A stretch of DNA of 64,000 nucleotides, taken from Bathymodiolus brooksi (taxonomy: Eukaryota; Mollusca; Bivalvia; Mytilida; Modiolidae). Positions within the stretch are counted from its first letter, which is position 1; every line of letters begins with the position of its first letter. The notes beneath the pieces are model-generated. The model ran no database searches, was not told where the DNA came from, and saw nothing but the letters and a program-made list of their open reading frames with translations. The position numbers were made by a program, and so were the translations under genes. Location: contig OY804580.1 of NCBI GenBank assembly GCA_963680875.1, positions 111,727,534-111,791,533 of the forward strand, written 5' to 3'. Below are positions 22,001-37,300 of this stretch, in pieces.

Positions 22001-25000
22001 TTGGTACATGCTTGGTAGCGATACCCGGTTTAAAACACCAATATATGACCTCTCACTTTCCTGGCTTGGTACAGGCTTGGTAACGATACCCCTAAAACAC
22101 AAATATATGATCTCTCACTTTCCTGGCTTGGTACAGCTGAGGCTTGGTAACGATACCCTTAAAACACAAATATATGACCTCTCACTTTCCTGGCTTGGCA
22201 CAGGCTTGGTTCCGATACCCTTAAAACACAAATATATGATCTCTCACTTTCCTGGCTTGGTACAGGCTTGGAAACGATACCACTAAAACACAAATATATG
22301 ACCTCTCACTTTCCTGGCTTGGTACAGGCGTGGTAACGATAACGCTAAAACACAAATATATGACCTCTCACTTTCCTGGCTTGGCACAGGCTTGGTAACG
22401 ATAGCCCTAAAACACAAATATATGACCTCTCACTTTCCTGGCTTGGTACAGACTTGGCAACGATAACCCTAAAACACAAATGTATGACCTCTTACTTTCC
22501 TGGCTTGGTACAGGCTTGGTAACGATAGCCCTAAAACACAAATATATGATCTCTCACTTTCCTGGCTTGGCACAGGCTTGGCAACGATACCCTTAAAACA
22601 CAAATATATGACCTCTCACTTTCCTGGCTTGGCACAGGCTTGGTAACGATAGCCCTAAAACACAAATGTATGACCTCTCACTCTCCTCTGCTTGGTACAG
22701 GCTTGGAAACGATACCACTAAAACACAAATATATGATCTCTCACTTTCCTGGCTTGGTACAGCTGAGACTTGGTAACGATACCCTTAAAACACAAATATA
22801 TGACCTCTCACTTTCCTGGCTTGGCACAGGCTTGGTTCCGATACCCTTAAAACACAAATATATGACCTCTCACTTTCCTGGCTTGGTACAGGCTTGGAAA
22901 CGATACCACTAAAACACAAATATATGACCTCTCACTTTTCTGGCTTGGCACAGGCTTGGTTCCGATACCCTTAAAACACCAATATATGACCTCTCACTTT
23001 CCTGGCTTGGTACAGGCTTGGCAACGATACCCCTAAAACACAAATATATGATCTCTCACTTTCCTGGCTTGGTACAGCTGAGGCTTGGTAACGACACCCT
23101 TAAAACACAAATATATGACCTCTCACTTTCCTGGCTTGGCACAGGCTTGGTAACGATAGCCCTAAAACACAAATATATGACCTCTCACTTTCCTGGCTTG
23201 GTACAGACTTGGCAACGATAACCCTAAAACACAAATGTATGACCTCTTACTTTCCTGGCTTGGTACAGGCTTGGTAACGATAGCCCTAAAACACAAATAT
23301 ATGACCTCTCACTTTCCTGGCTTGGCACAGGCTTGGCAACGATAGCCTTAAAACACAAATATATGATCTCTCACTTTCCTGGCTTGGCACAGGCTTGGTA
23401 ACGATACCACTAAAACACAAATATATGACCTCTCACTTTCCTGGCTTGGTACAGGCGTGGAAACGATAACGCTAAAACACAAATATATGACCTCTCACTT
23501 TCCTGGCTTGGCACAGGCTTGGTAACGATAGCCCTAAAACACAAATATATGACCTCTCACTTTCCTGGCTTGGTACAGACTTGGCAACGATAACCCTAAA
23601 ACACAAATGTATGACCTCTCACTCTCCTGGTGTGGTACAGGCTTGGTAACGATACCCCTAAAACACAAATATATGACCCCTCACTCTCCTGGTGTGGTAC
23701 AGGCTTGGTAACGATACCCCTAAAGCACAAATATATGACCTCTCACTCTCCTGGTGTGGTACAGGCTTGGTAACGATACCCCTAAAACACAAATATATGA
23801 CCTCTCACTCTCCTGGTGTGGTACAGGCTTGGTAACGATACCCCTAAAGCACAAATATATGACCTCTCACTCTCCTGGTGTGGTACAGGCTTGGTAACGA
23901 TACCCCTAAAACACAAATATATGACCTCTCACTCTCCTGGTGTGGTACAGGCTTGGTAACGATACCCCTAAAGCACAAATATATGACCCCTCACTCTCCT
24001 GGTGTGGTACAGGCTTGGTAACGATACCCCTAAAGCACAAATATATGACCTCTCACTCTCCTGGTGTGGTACAGGCTTGGTAACGATACCCCTAAAACAC
24101 AAATATATGACCTCTCACTCTCCTGGTGTGGTACAGGCTTGGTAACGATACCCCTAAAACACAAATATATGACATCTCACTCTCCTGGCTTGGTACAGGC
24201 TTGGTAACGATACCCCTAAAGCACAAATATATGACATCTAATGTTCCTGGCTTGGTACAGTTGAGGCTTGGCAACGATACCCCTAAAACACAAATATATG
24301 ACCTCTCACTTTCCTGGCTTGGTACAGGCTTGGTAGCGATACCCTTAAAACACAAAAATATATTACCTCTCACTTTCCTAGCTTGGTACACGCTTGGTAA
24401 CGATACCCCTAACACACAAATATATGAGACCTCTCACTTTCCTGGCTTGGTACATGCTTGGTAGCGATACCCGGCTTAAAACACCAATATATGACCTCTC
24501 ACTTTCCTGGCTTGGTACAGGCTTGGTAACGATACCCCTAAAACACAAATTTATGATCTCTCACTTTCCTGGCTTGGTACAGCTGAGGCTTGGTAACGAT
24601 ACCCTTAAAACACAAATATATGACCTCTCACTTTCCTGGCTTGGCACAGGCTTGGTTCCGATACCCTTAAAACACAAATATATGATCTCTCACTTTCCTG
24701 GCTTGGTACAGGCTTGGAAACGATACCACTAAAACACAAATATATGACCTCTCACTTTCCTGGCTTGGTACAGGCGTGGTAACGATAACGCTAAAACACA
24801 AATATATGACCTCTCACTTTCCTGGCTTGGCACAGGCTTGGTAACGATAGCCCTAAAACACAAATATATGACCTCTCACTTTCCTGGCTTGGTACAGACT
24901 TGGCAACGATAACCCTAAAACACAAATGTATGACCTCTTACTTTCCTGGCTTGGTACAGGCTTGGTAACGATAGCCCTAAAACACAAATATATGATCTCT

Positions 25001-28000
25001 CACTTTCCTGGCTTGGCACAGGCTTGGCAACGATACCCTTAAAACACAAATATATGACCTCTCACTTTCCTGGCTTGGCACAGGCTTGGTAACGATAGCC
25101 CTAAAACACAAATGTATGACCTCTCACTCTCCTCTGCTTGGTACAGGCTTGGAAACGATACCACTAAAACACAAATATATGATCTCTCACTTTCCTGGCT
25201 TGGTACAGCTGAGACTTGGTAACGATACCCTTAAAACACAAATATATGACCTCTCACTTTCCTGGCTTGGCACAGGCTTGGTTCCGATACCCTTAAAACA
25301 CAAATATATGACCTCTCACTTTCCTGGCTTGGTACAGGCTTGGAAACGATACCACTAAAACACAAATATATGACCTCTCACTTTTCTGGCTTGGCACAGG
25401 CTTGGTTCCGATACCCTTAAAACACCAATATATGACCTCTCACTTTCCTGGCTTGGTACAGGCTTGGCAACGATACCCCTAAAACACAAATATATGATCT
25501 CTCACTTTCCTGGCTTGGTACAGCTGAGGCTTGGTAACAATACCCTTAAAACACAAATATATGACCTCTCACTTTCCTGGCTTGGCACAGGCTTGGTAAC
25601 GATAGCCCTAAAACACAAATATATGACCTCTCACTTTCCTGGCTTGGTACAGACTTGGCAACGATAACCCTAAAACACAAATGTATGACCTCTTACTTTC
25701 CTGGCTTGGTACAGGCTTGGTAACGATAGCCCTAAAACACAAATATATGACCTCTCACTTTCCTGGCTTGGCACAGGCTTGGCAACGATAGCCTTAAAAC
25801 ACAAATATATGATCTCTCACTTTCCTGGCTTGGCACAGGCTTGGTAACGATACCACTAAAACACAAATATATGACCTCTCACTTTCCTGGCTTGGTAAAG
25901 GCGTGGAAACGATAACGCTAAAACACAAATATATGACCTCTCACTTTCCTGGCTTGGCACAGGCTTGGTAACGATAGCCCTAAAACACAAATATATGACC
26001 TCTCACTTTCCTGGCTTGGTACAGACTTGGCAACGATAACCCTAAAACACAAATGTATGACCTCTCACTCTCCTGGTGTGGTACAGGCTTGGTAACGATA
26101 CCCCTAAAACACAAATATATGACCCCTCACTCTCCTGGTGTGGTACAGGCTTGGTAACGATACCCCTAAAGCACAAATATATGACCTCTCACTCTCCTGG
26201 TGTGGTACAGGCTTGGTAACGATACCCCTAAAACACAAATATATGACCTCTCACTCTCCTGGTGTGGTACAGGCTTGGTAACGATACCCCTAAAGCACAA
26301 ATATATGACCCCTCACTCTCCTGGTGTGGTACAGGCTTGGTAACGATACCCCTAAAGCACAAATATATGACCTCTCACTCTCCTGGTGTGGTACAGGCTT
26401 GGTAACGATACCACTAAAACACAAATATATGACCTCTCACTCTCCTGGTGTGGTACAGGCTTGGCAACGATACCCCTAAAACACAAATATATGACATCTC
26501 ACTCTCCTGGCTTGGTACAGGCTTGGTAACGATACCCCTAAAGCACAAATATATGACATCTAATGTTCCTGGCTTGGTACAGTTGAGGCTTGGCAACGAT
26601 ACCCCTAAAACACAAATATATGACCTCTCACTTTCCTGGCTTGGTACAGGCTTGGTAGCGATACCCTTAAAACACAAAAATATATTACCTCTCACTTTCC
26701 TAGCTTGGTACACGCTTGGTAAAGATACCCCTAACACACAAATATATGAGACCTCTCACTTTCCTGGCTTGGTACATGCTTGGTAGCGATACCCGGTTTA
26801 AAACACCAATATATGACCTCTCACTTTCCTGGCTTGGTACAGGCTTGGTAACGATACCCCTAAAACACAAATATATGATCTCTCACTTTCCTGGCTTGGT
26901 ACAGCTGAGGCTTGGTAACGATACCCTTAAAACACAAATATATGACCTCTCACTTTCCTGGCTTGGCACAGGCTTGGTTCCGATACCCTTAAAACACAAA
27001 TATATGATCTCTCACTTTCCTGGCTTGGTACAGGCTTGGAAACGATACCACTAAAACACAAATATATGACCTCTCACTTTCCTGGCTTGGTACAGGCGTG
27101 GTAACGATAACGCTAAAACACAAATATATGACCTCTCACTTTCCTGGCTTGGCACAGGCTTGGTAACGATAGCCCTAAAACACAAATATATGACCTCTCA
27201 CTTTCCTGGCTTGGCACAGACTTGGCAACGATAACCCTAAAACACAAATGTATGACCTCTTACTTTCCTGGCTTGGTACAGGCTTGGTAACGATAGCCCT
27301 AAAACACAAATATATGATCTCTCACTTTCCTGGCTTGGCACAGGCTTGGCAACGATACCCTTAAAACACAAATATATGACCTCTCACTTTCCTGGCTTGG
27401 CACAGGCTTGGTAACGATAGCCCTAAAACACAAATGTATGACCTCTCACTCTCCTCTGCTTGGTACAGGCTTGGAAACGATACCACTAAAACACAAATAT
27501 ATGATCTCTCACTTTCCTGGCTTGGTACAGCTGAGACTTGGTAACGATACCCTTAAAACACAAATATATGACCTCTCACTTTCCTAGCTTGGCACAGGCT
27601 TGGTTCCGATACCCTTAAAACACAAATATATGACCTCTCACTTTCCTGGCTTGGTACAGGCTTGGAAACGATACCACTAAAACACAAATATATGACCTCT
27701 CACTTTTCTGGCTTGGCACAGGCTTGGTTCCGATACCCTTAAAACACCAATATATGACCTCTCACTTTCCTGGCTTGGTACAGGCTTGGCAACGATACCC
27801 CTAAAACACAAATATATGATCTCTCACTTTCCTGGCTTGGTACAGCTGAGGCTTGGTAACGATACCCTTAAAACACAAATATATGACCTCTCACTTTCCT
27901 GGCTTGGCACAGGCTTGGTAACGATAGCCCTAAAACACAAATATATGACCTCTCACTTTCCTGGCTTGGTACAGACTTGGCAACGATAACCCTAAAACAC

Positions 28001-31000
28001 AAATGTATGACCTCTTACTTTCCTGGCTTGGTACAGGCTTGGTAACGATAGCCCTAAAACACAAATATATGACCTCTCACTTTCCTGGCTTGGCACAGGC
28101 TTGGCAACGATAGCCTTAAAACACAAATATATGATCTCTCACTTTCCTGGCTTGGCACAGGCTTGGTAACGATACCACTAAAACACAAATATATGACCTC
28201 TCACTTTCCTGGCTTGGTACAGGCGTGGAAACGATAACGCTAAAACACAAATATATGACCTCTCACTTTCCTGGCTTGGCACAGGCTTGGTAACGATAGC
28301 CCTAAAACACAAATATATGACCTCTCACTTTCCTGGCTTGGTACAGACTTGGCAACGATAACCCTAAAACACAAATGTATGACCTCTCACTCTCCTGGTG
28401 TGGTACAGGCTTGGTAACGATACCCCTAAAACACAAATATATGACCCCTCACTCTCCTGGTGTGGTACAGGCTTGGTAACGATACCCCTAAAGCACAAAT
28501 ATATGACCTCTCACTCTCCTGGTGTGGTACAGGCTTGGTAACGATACCCCTAAAACACAAATATATGACCTCTCACTCTCCTGGTGTGGTACAGGCTTGG
28601 TAACGATACCCCTAAAGCACAAATATATGACCCCTCACTCTCCTGGTGTGGTACAGGCTTGGTAACGATACCCCTAAAGCACAAATATATGACCTCTCAC
28701 TCTCCTGGTGTGGTACAGGCTTGGTAACGATACCCCTAAAACACAAATATATGACCTCTCACTCTCCTGGTGTGGTACAGGCTTGGTAACGATACCCCTA
28801 AAACACAAATATATGACATCTCACTCTCCTGGCTTGGTACAGGCTTGGTAACGATACCCCTAAAGCACAAATATATGACATCTAATGTTCCTGGCTTGGT
28901 ACAGTTGAGGCTTGGCAACGATACCCCTAAAACACAAATATATGACCTCTCACTTTCCTGGCTTGGTACAGGCTTGGTAGCGATACCCTTAAAACACAAA
29001 AATATATTACCTCTCACTTTCCTAGCTTGGTACACGCTTGGTAACGATACCCCTAACACACAAATATATGAGACCTCTCACTTTCCTGGCTTGGTACATG
29101 CTTGGTAGCGATACCCAGTTTAAAACACCAATATATGACCTCTCACTTTCCTGGCTTGGTACAGGCTTGGTAACGATACCCCTAAAACACAAATATATGA
29201 TCTCTCACTTTCCTGGCTTGGTACAGCTGAGGCTTGGTAACGATACCCTTAAAACACAAATATATGACCTCTCACTTTCCTGGCTTGGCACAGGCTTGGT
29301 TCCGATACCCTTAAAACACAAATATATGATCTCTCACTTTCCTGGCTTGGTACAGGCTTGGAAACGATACCACTAAAACACAAATATATGACCTCTCACT
29401 TTCCTGGCTTGGTACAGGCGTGGTAACGATAACGCTAAAACACAAATATATGACCTCTCACTTTCCTGGCTTGGCACAGGCTTGGTAACGATAGCCCTAA
29501 AACACAAATATATGACCTCTCACTTTCCTGGCTTGGTACAGACTTGGCAACGATAACCCTAAAACACAAATGTATGACCTCTTACTTTCCTGGCTTGGTA
29601 CAGGCTTGGTAACGATAGCCCTAAAACACAAATATATGATCTCTCACTTTCCTGGCTTGGCACAGGCTTGGCAACGATACCCTTAAAACACAAATATATG
29701 ACCTCTCACTTTCCTGGCTTGGCACAGGCTTGGTAACGATAGCCCTAAAACACAAATGTATGACCTCTCACTCTCCTCTGCTTGGTACAGGCTTGGAAAC
29801 GATACCACTAAAACACAAATATATGATCTCTCACTTTCCTGGCTTGGTACAGCTGAGACTTGGTAACGATACCCTTAAAACACAAATATATGACCTCTCA
29901 CTTTCCTGGCTTGGCACAGGCTTGGTTCCGATACCCTTAAAACACAAATATATGACCTCTCACTTTCCTGGCTTGGTACAGGCTTGGAAACGATACCACT
30001 AAAACACAAATATATGACCTCTCACTTTTCTGGCTTGGCACAGGCTTGGTTCCGATACCCTTAAAACACCAATATATGACCTCTCACTTTCCTGGCTTGG
30101 TACAGGCTTGGCAACGATACCCCTAAAACACAAATATATGATCTCTCACTTTCCTGGCTTGGTACAGACTTGGCAACGATAACCCTAAAACACAAATGTA
30201 TGACCTCTTACTTTCCTGGCTTGGTACAGGCTTGGTAACGATAGCCCTAAAACACAAATATATGACCTCTCACTTTCCTGGCTTGGCACAGGCTTGGCAA
30301 CGATAGCCTTAAAACACAAATATATGATCTCTCACTTTCCTGGCTTGGCACAGGCTTGGTAACGATACCACTAAAACACAAATATATGACCTCCCACTTT
30401 CCTGGCTTGGTACAGGCGTGGAAACGATAACGCTAAAACACAAATATATGACCTCTCACTTTCCTGGCTTGGCACAGGCTTGGTAACGATAGCCCTAAAA
30501 CACAAATATATGACCTCTCACTTTCCTGGCTTGGTACAGACTTGGCAACGATAACCCTAAAACACAAATGTATGACCTCTCACTCTCCTGGTGTGGTACA
30601 GGCTTGGTAACGATACCCCTAAAACACAAATATATGACCCCTCACTCTCCTGGTGTGGTACAGGCTTGGTAACGATACCCCTAAAGCACAAATATATGAC
30701 CTCTCACTCTCCTGGTGTGGTACAGGCTTGGTAACGATACCCCTAAAACACAAATATATGACCTCTCACTCTCCTGGTGTGGTACAGGCTTGGTAACGAT
30801 ACCCCTAAAGCACAAATATATGACCCCTCACTCTCCTGGTGTGGTACAGGCTTGGTAACGATACCCCTAAAGCACAAATATATGACCTCTCACTCTCCTG
30901 GTGTGGTACAGGCTTGGTAACGATACCCCTAAAACACAAATATATGACCTCTCACTCTCCTGGTGTGGTACAGGCTTGGTAACGATACCCCTAAAACACA

Positions 31001-32891
31001 AATATATGACATCTCACTCTCCTGGCTTGGTACAGGCTTGGTAACGATACCCCTAAAGCACAAATATATGACATCTAATGTTCCTGGCTTGGTACAGTTG
31101 AGGCTTGGCAACGATACCCCTAAAACACAAATATATGACCTCTCACTTTCCTGGCTTGGTACAGGCTTGGTAGCGATACCCTTAAAACACAAAAATATAT
31201 TACCTCTCACTTTCCTAGCTTGGTACACGCTTGGTAACGATACCCCTAACACACAAATATATGAGACCTCTCACTTTCCTGGCTTGGTACATGCTTGGTA
31301 GCGATACCCGGCTTAAAACACCAATATATGACCTCTCACTTTCCTGGCTTGGTACAGGCTTGGTAACGATACCCCTAAAACACAAATATATGATCTCTCA
31401 CTTACCTGGCTTGGTACAGCTGAGGCTTGGTAACGATACCCTTAAAACACAAATATATGACCTCTCACTTTCCTGGCTTGGCACAGGCTTGGTTCCGATA
31501 CCCTTAAAACACAAATATATGATCTCTCACTTTCCTGGCTTGGTACAGGCTTGGAAACGATACCACTAAAACACAAATATATGACCTCTCACTTTCCTGG
31601 CTTGGTACAGGCGTGGTAACGATAACGCTAAAACACAAATATATGACCTCTCACTTTCCTGGCTTGGCACAGGCTTGGTAACGATAGCCCTAAAACACAA
31701 ATATATGACCTCTCACTTTCCTGGCTTGGTACAGACTTGGCAACGATAACCCTAAAACACAAATGTATGACCTCTTACTTTCCTGGCTTGGTACAGGCTT
31801 GGTAACGATAGCCCTAAAACACAAATATATGATCTCTCACTTTCCTGGCTTGGCACAGGCTTGGCAACGATACCCTTAAAACACAAATATATGACCTCTC
31901 ACTTTCCTGGCTTGGCACAGGCTTGGTAACGATAGCCCTAAAACACAAATGTATGACCTCTCACTCTCCTCTGCCTGGTACAGGCTTGGAAACGATACCA
32001 CTAAAACACAAATATATGATCTCTCACTTTCCTGGCTTGGTACAGCTGAGACTTGGTAACGATACCCTTAAAACACAAATATATGACCTCTCACTTTCCT
32101 GGCTTGGCACAGGCTTGGTTCCGATACCCTTAAAACACAAATATATGACCTCTCACTTTCCTGGCTTGGTACAGGCTTGGAAACGATACCACTAAAACAC
32201 AAATATATGACCTCTCACTTTTCTGGCTTGGCACAGGCTTGGTTCCGATACCCTTAAAACACCAATATATGACCTCTCACTTTCCTGGCTTGGTACAGGC
32301 TTGGCAACGATACCCCTAAAACACAAATATATGATCTCTCACTTTCCTGGCTTGGTACAGCTGAGGCTTGGTAACGATACCCTTAAAACACAAATATATG
32401 ACCTCTCACTTTCCTGGCTTGGCACAGGCTTGGTAACGATAGCCCTAAAACACAAATATATGACCTCTCACTTTCCTGGCTTGGTACAGACTTGGCAACG
32501 ATAACCCTAAAACACAAATGTATGACCTCTTACTTTCCTGGCTTGGTACAGGCTTGGTAACGATAGCCCTAAAACACAAATATATGACCTCTCACTTTCC
32601 TGGCTTGGCACAGGCTTGGCAACGATAGCCTTAAAACACAAATATATGATCTCTCACTTTCCTGGCTTGGCACAGGCTTGGTAACGATACCACTAAAACA
32701 CAAATATATGACCTCTCACTTTCCTGGCTTGGTACAGGCGTGGAAACGATAACGCTAAAACACAAATATATGACCTCTCACTTTCCTGGCTTGGCACAGG
32801 CTTGGTAACGATAGCCCTAAAACACAAATATATGACCTCTCACTTTCCTGGCTTGGTACAGACTTGGCAACGATAACCCTAAAACACAAAT
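19091..32891. repeat. Higher-order repeat A: six blocks, modal length 2322 bp
   Basis: The transition from the GTATGACC unit to the CTCTCCTGGTGTGG variant marks block starts at 19091, 21287, 23609, 26055, 28377 and 30570; the last block ends near 32891. Block lengths are 2196, 2322, 2446, 2322, 2193 and 2322 bp. The differences from 2322 are about two units (minus 126, plus 124, minus 129). Rare variants, such as CTCTGCTTGGTACAGG and the CACAAAAATATATTACC unit, recur at matching positions in most blocks. Blocks appear nearly identical over long stretches. Confidence 0.92.
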
Positions 32892-34329
32892 GTATGACCT
32901 CTTACTTTCCTGGCTTGGTACAGGCTTGGTAACGATAGCCCTAAAACACAAATATATGACCTCTCACTTTCCTGGCTTGGCACAGGCTTGGCAACGATAG
33001 CCTTAAAACACAAATATATGATCTCTCACTTTCCTGGCTTGGCACAGGCTTGGTAACGATACCCCTAAAACACAAATATATGACCTCTCACTTTCCTGGC
33101 TTGGCACAGGCTTGGTAACGATAGCCCTAAAACACAAATGTATAACCTCTCACTCTCCTCTGCTTGGTACAGGCTTGGAAACGATACCACTAAAACACAA
33201 ATATATGATCTCTCACTTTCCTGGCTTGGTACAGCTGAGGCTTGGTAACGATACCCTTAAAACACAAATATATGACCTCTCACTTTCCTGGCTTGGCACA
33301 GGCTTGGTTCCGATACCCTTAAAACACAAATATATGACCTCTCACTTTCCTGGCTTGGTACAGGCTTGGAAACGATACCACTAAAACACAAATATATGAC
33401 CTCTCACTTTCCTGGCTTGGCACAGGCTTGGTTCCGATACCCTTAAAACACCAATATATGACCTCTCACTTTCCTGGCTTGGTACAGGCTTGGTAACGAT
33501 ACCCCTAAATCACAAATATATGATCTCTCACTTTCCTGGCTTGGTACAGCTGAGGCTTGGTAACGATACCCTTAAAACACAAATATATGACCTCTCACTT
33601 TCCTGGCTTGGCACAGGCTTGGTTCCGATACCCTTAAAACACAAATATATGACCTCTCACTTTCCTGGCTTGGTACAGGCTTGGAAACGATACCACTAAA
33701 ACACAAATATATGACCTCTCACTTTCCTGGCTTGGTACAGGCGTGGTAACGATAACGCTAAAACACAAATATATGACCTCTCACTTTCCTGGCTTGGCAC
33801 AGGCTTGGTAACGATAGCCCTAAAACACAAATATATGACCTCTCACTTTCCTGGCTTGGTACAGACTTGGCAACGATAACCCTAAAGCACAAATGTATGA
33901 CTTCTTACTTTCCTGGCTTGGTACAGGCTTGGTAACGATAGCCCTAAAACACAAATATATGACCTCTCACTTTCCTGGCTTGGCACAGGCTTGGCAACGA
34001 TAGCCTTAAAACACAAATATATGATCTCTCACTTTCCTGGCTTGGCACAGGCTTGGTAACGATACCCTTAAAACACAAATATATGATCTCTCACTTTCCT
34101 GGCTTGGCACAGGCTTGGTAACGATAGCCCTAAAACACAAATGTATGACCTCTCACTCTCCTCTGCTTGATACAGGCTTGGAAACGATACCACTAAAACA
34201 CAAATATATGATCTCTCACTTTCCTGGCTTGGTACAGGTTTGGTAGCGATACCCGGCTTAAAACACCAATATATGACCTCTCACTTTCCTGGCTTGGTAC
34301 AGGCTTGGTAACGATACCCCTAAAACACA

Positions 34330-37300
34330 AATATATGACCTCTCACTTTCCTGGCTTGGTACAGCTGAGACTTGGTAACGAAACCCTTAAAACACAAATA
34401 TATGACCTCTGACTTTCCTGGCTTGGTACAGGCTTGGTACCGATACCCTTAAAACACAAATATATGACCTCTCACTGTCCTGGCTTGGCACAGGCTTGTA
34501 ACCGATACCCTTAAAACACAAATACCGGTATATGACCTCTCACTTTCCTGTCTTGGTACAGGCTTGGCAACGATACCCCTAAAATACAAATATATGACCT
34601 CTCACTTTCATGGCTTAGTACAGGCGTGGTAACGATAACGCTAAAACACAAATATATGACCTCTCACTTTCCTGGCTTGGCACAGGCTTGGTAACGATAG
34701 CCCTAAAATACAAATATATGACCTCTCACTTTCCTGGCTTGGTACAGACTTGGTAACGATAACGCTAAAGCACAAATATATGATCTCTCACTTTCCTGAC
34801 TTGGCCTACAGGCTTGGTAACGATACCCTTAAAACACAAATATATGACCTCTGACTTTCCTGGCTTGGTACAGCTGAGGCTTGGTAACGATACCCTTAAA
34901 ACACAAATATATGACCTCTCACTTTCCTGGCTTGGCACAGGCTTGGTACCGATACCCTTAAAACACAAATATATGACCTCTCACTTTCCTGGCTTGGTAC
35001 AGGCTTGGTAACGATACCCCTAAAACACAAATATATGACCTCTCACTTTCCTGGCTTGGTACAGGCGTGGTAACGATAACGCTAAAACACAAATATATGA
35101 CCTCTCACTTTCCTGGCTTGGCACAGGCTTGGTAACGATAGCCGTAAAACACAAACATATGACCTCTCACTTTCCTGGCATGGTACAGACTTGGTAACGA
35201 TAACCCTAAAACACAAATATATGACCTCTCACTTTCCTGGCTTGGTACAGGCTTGGTAACGATAACCCTAAAACACAAATGTATGACCTCTTACTTTCCT
35301 GGCTTGGTACAGGCTTGGTAACGATAGCCCTAAAACACAAATATATGACCTCTCACTTTTCTGGCTTGGCACAGGCTTGGCAACGATAACCTTAAAACAT
35401 AAATATATGATCTCTCACTTTCCTGGCTTGGTACAGGCTTGGTAACGATACCCTTAAAACACAAATATATGACCTCTCACTTTCCTGGCTTGATACAGCT
35501 GAGGCTTGGTCACTATACCCTTAAAACACAAATATATGACCTCTCACTTTCCTGGCTTGGTACAGGCTTGGCAACGATAGCCTTCAAACATAAATATATG
35601 ATCTCTCACTTTCCTGGCTTGGAACAGGCTTGGTAACGATACCCTTAAAACACAAATATATGACCTCTCACTTTCCTGGCTTGATACAGCTGAGGCTTGG
35701 TAACGATACCCTTAAAACACAAATATATGATCTCTCACTTTCCTGGCTTGGTACAGGCTTGGTAACGATACCCTTAAAACACAAATATATGACCTCTCAC
35801 TTTCCTGGCTTGGTACAGGCGTGGTAACGATAACGCTAAAACACAAATATATGACCTCTCACTTTCCTGGCTTGGCACAGGCTTGGTAACGATAGCCGTA
35901 AAACACAAACATATGACCTCTCACTTTCCTGGCATGGTACAGACTTGGTAACGATAACCCTAAAACACAAATATATGACCTCTCACTTTCCGGGCTTGGT
36001 ACAGGCTTGGTAACGATAACCCTAAAACACAAATGTATGACCTCTTACTTTCCTGGCTTGGCACAGGCTTGGTAACGATAGCCCTAAAACACAAATATAT
36101 GACCTCTCACTTTCCTGGCTTGGCACAGGCTTGGCAACGATAGCTTTAAAACATAAATATATGATCTCTCACTTTCCTGGCTTGGTACAGGCTTGGCAAC
36201 GATACCCTTAAAACACAAATATATGACCTCTCACTTTCCTGGCTTGGTACAGCTGAGACTTGGTAACGAAACCCTTAAAACACAAATATATGACCTCTGA
36301 CTTTCCTGGCTTGGTACAGGCTTGGTACCGATACCCTTAAAACACAAATATATGACCTCTCACTGTCCTGGCTTGGCACAGGCTTGTAACCGATACCCTT
36401 AAAACACAAATACCGGTATATGACCTCTCACTTTCCTGTCTTGGTACAGGCTTGGCAACGATACCCCTAAAATACAAATATATGACCTCTCACTTTCATG
36501 GCTTAGTACAGGCGTGGTAACGATAACGCTAAAACACAAATATATGACCTCTCACTTTCCTGGCTTGGCACAGGCTTGGTAACGATAGCCCTAAAATACA
36601 AATATATGACCTCTCACTTTCCTGGCTTGGTACAGACTTGGTAACGATAACGCTAAAGCACAAATATATGATCTCTCACTTTCCTGACTTGGCCTACAGG
36701 CTTGGTAACGATACCCTTAAAACACAAATATATGACCTCTGACTTTCCTGGCTTGGTACAGCTGAGGCTTGGTAACGATACCCTTAAAACACAAATATAT
36801 GACCTCTCACTTTCCTGGCTTGGCACAGGCTTGGTACCGATACCCTTAAAACACAAATATATGACCTCTCACTTTCCTGGCTTGGTACAGGCTTGGTAAC
36901 GATACCCCTAAAACACAAATATATGACCTCTCACTTTCCTGGCTTGGTACAGGCGTGGTAACGATAACGCTAAAACACAAATATATGACCTCTCACTTTC
37001 CTGGCTTGGCACAGGCTTGGTAACGATAGCCGTAAAACACAAACATATGACCTCTCACTTTCCTGGCATGGTACAGACTTGGTAACGATAACCCTAAAAC
37101 ACAAATATATGACCTCTCACTTTCCTGGCTTGGTACAGGCTTGGTAACGATAACCCTAAAACACAAATGTATGACCTCTTACTTTCCTGGCTTGGTACAG
37201 GCTTGGTAACGATAGCCCTAAAACACAAATATATGACCTCTCACTTTTCTGGCTTGGCACAGGCTTGGCAACGATAACCTTAAAACATAAATATATGATC

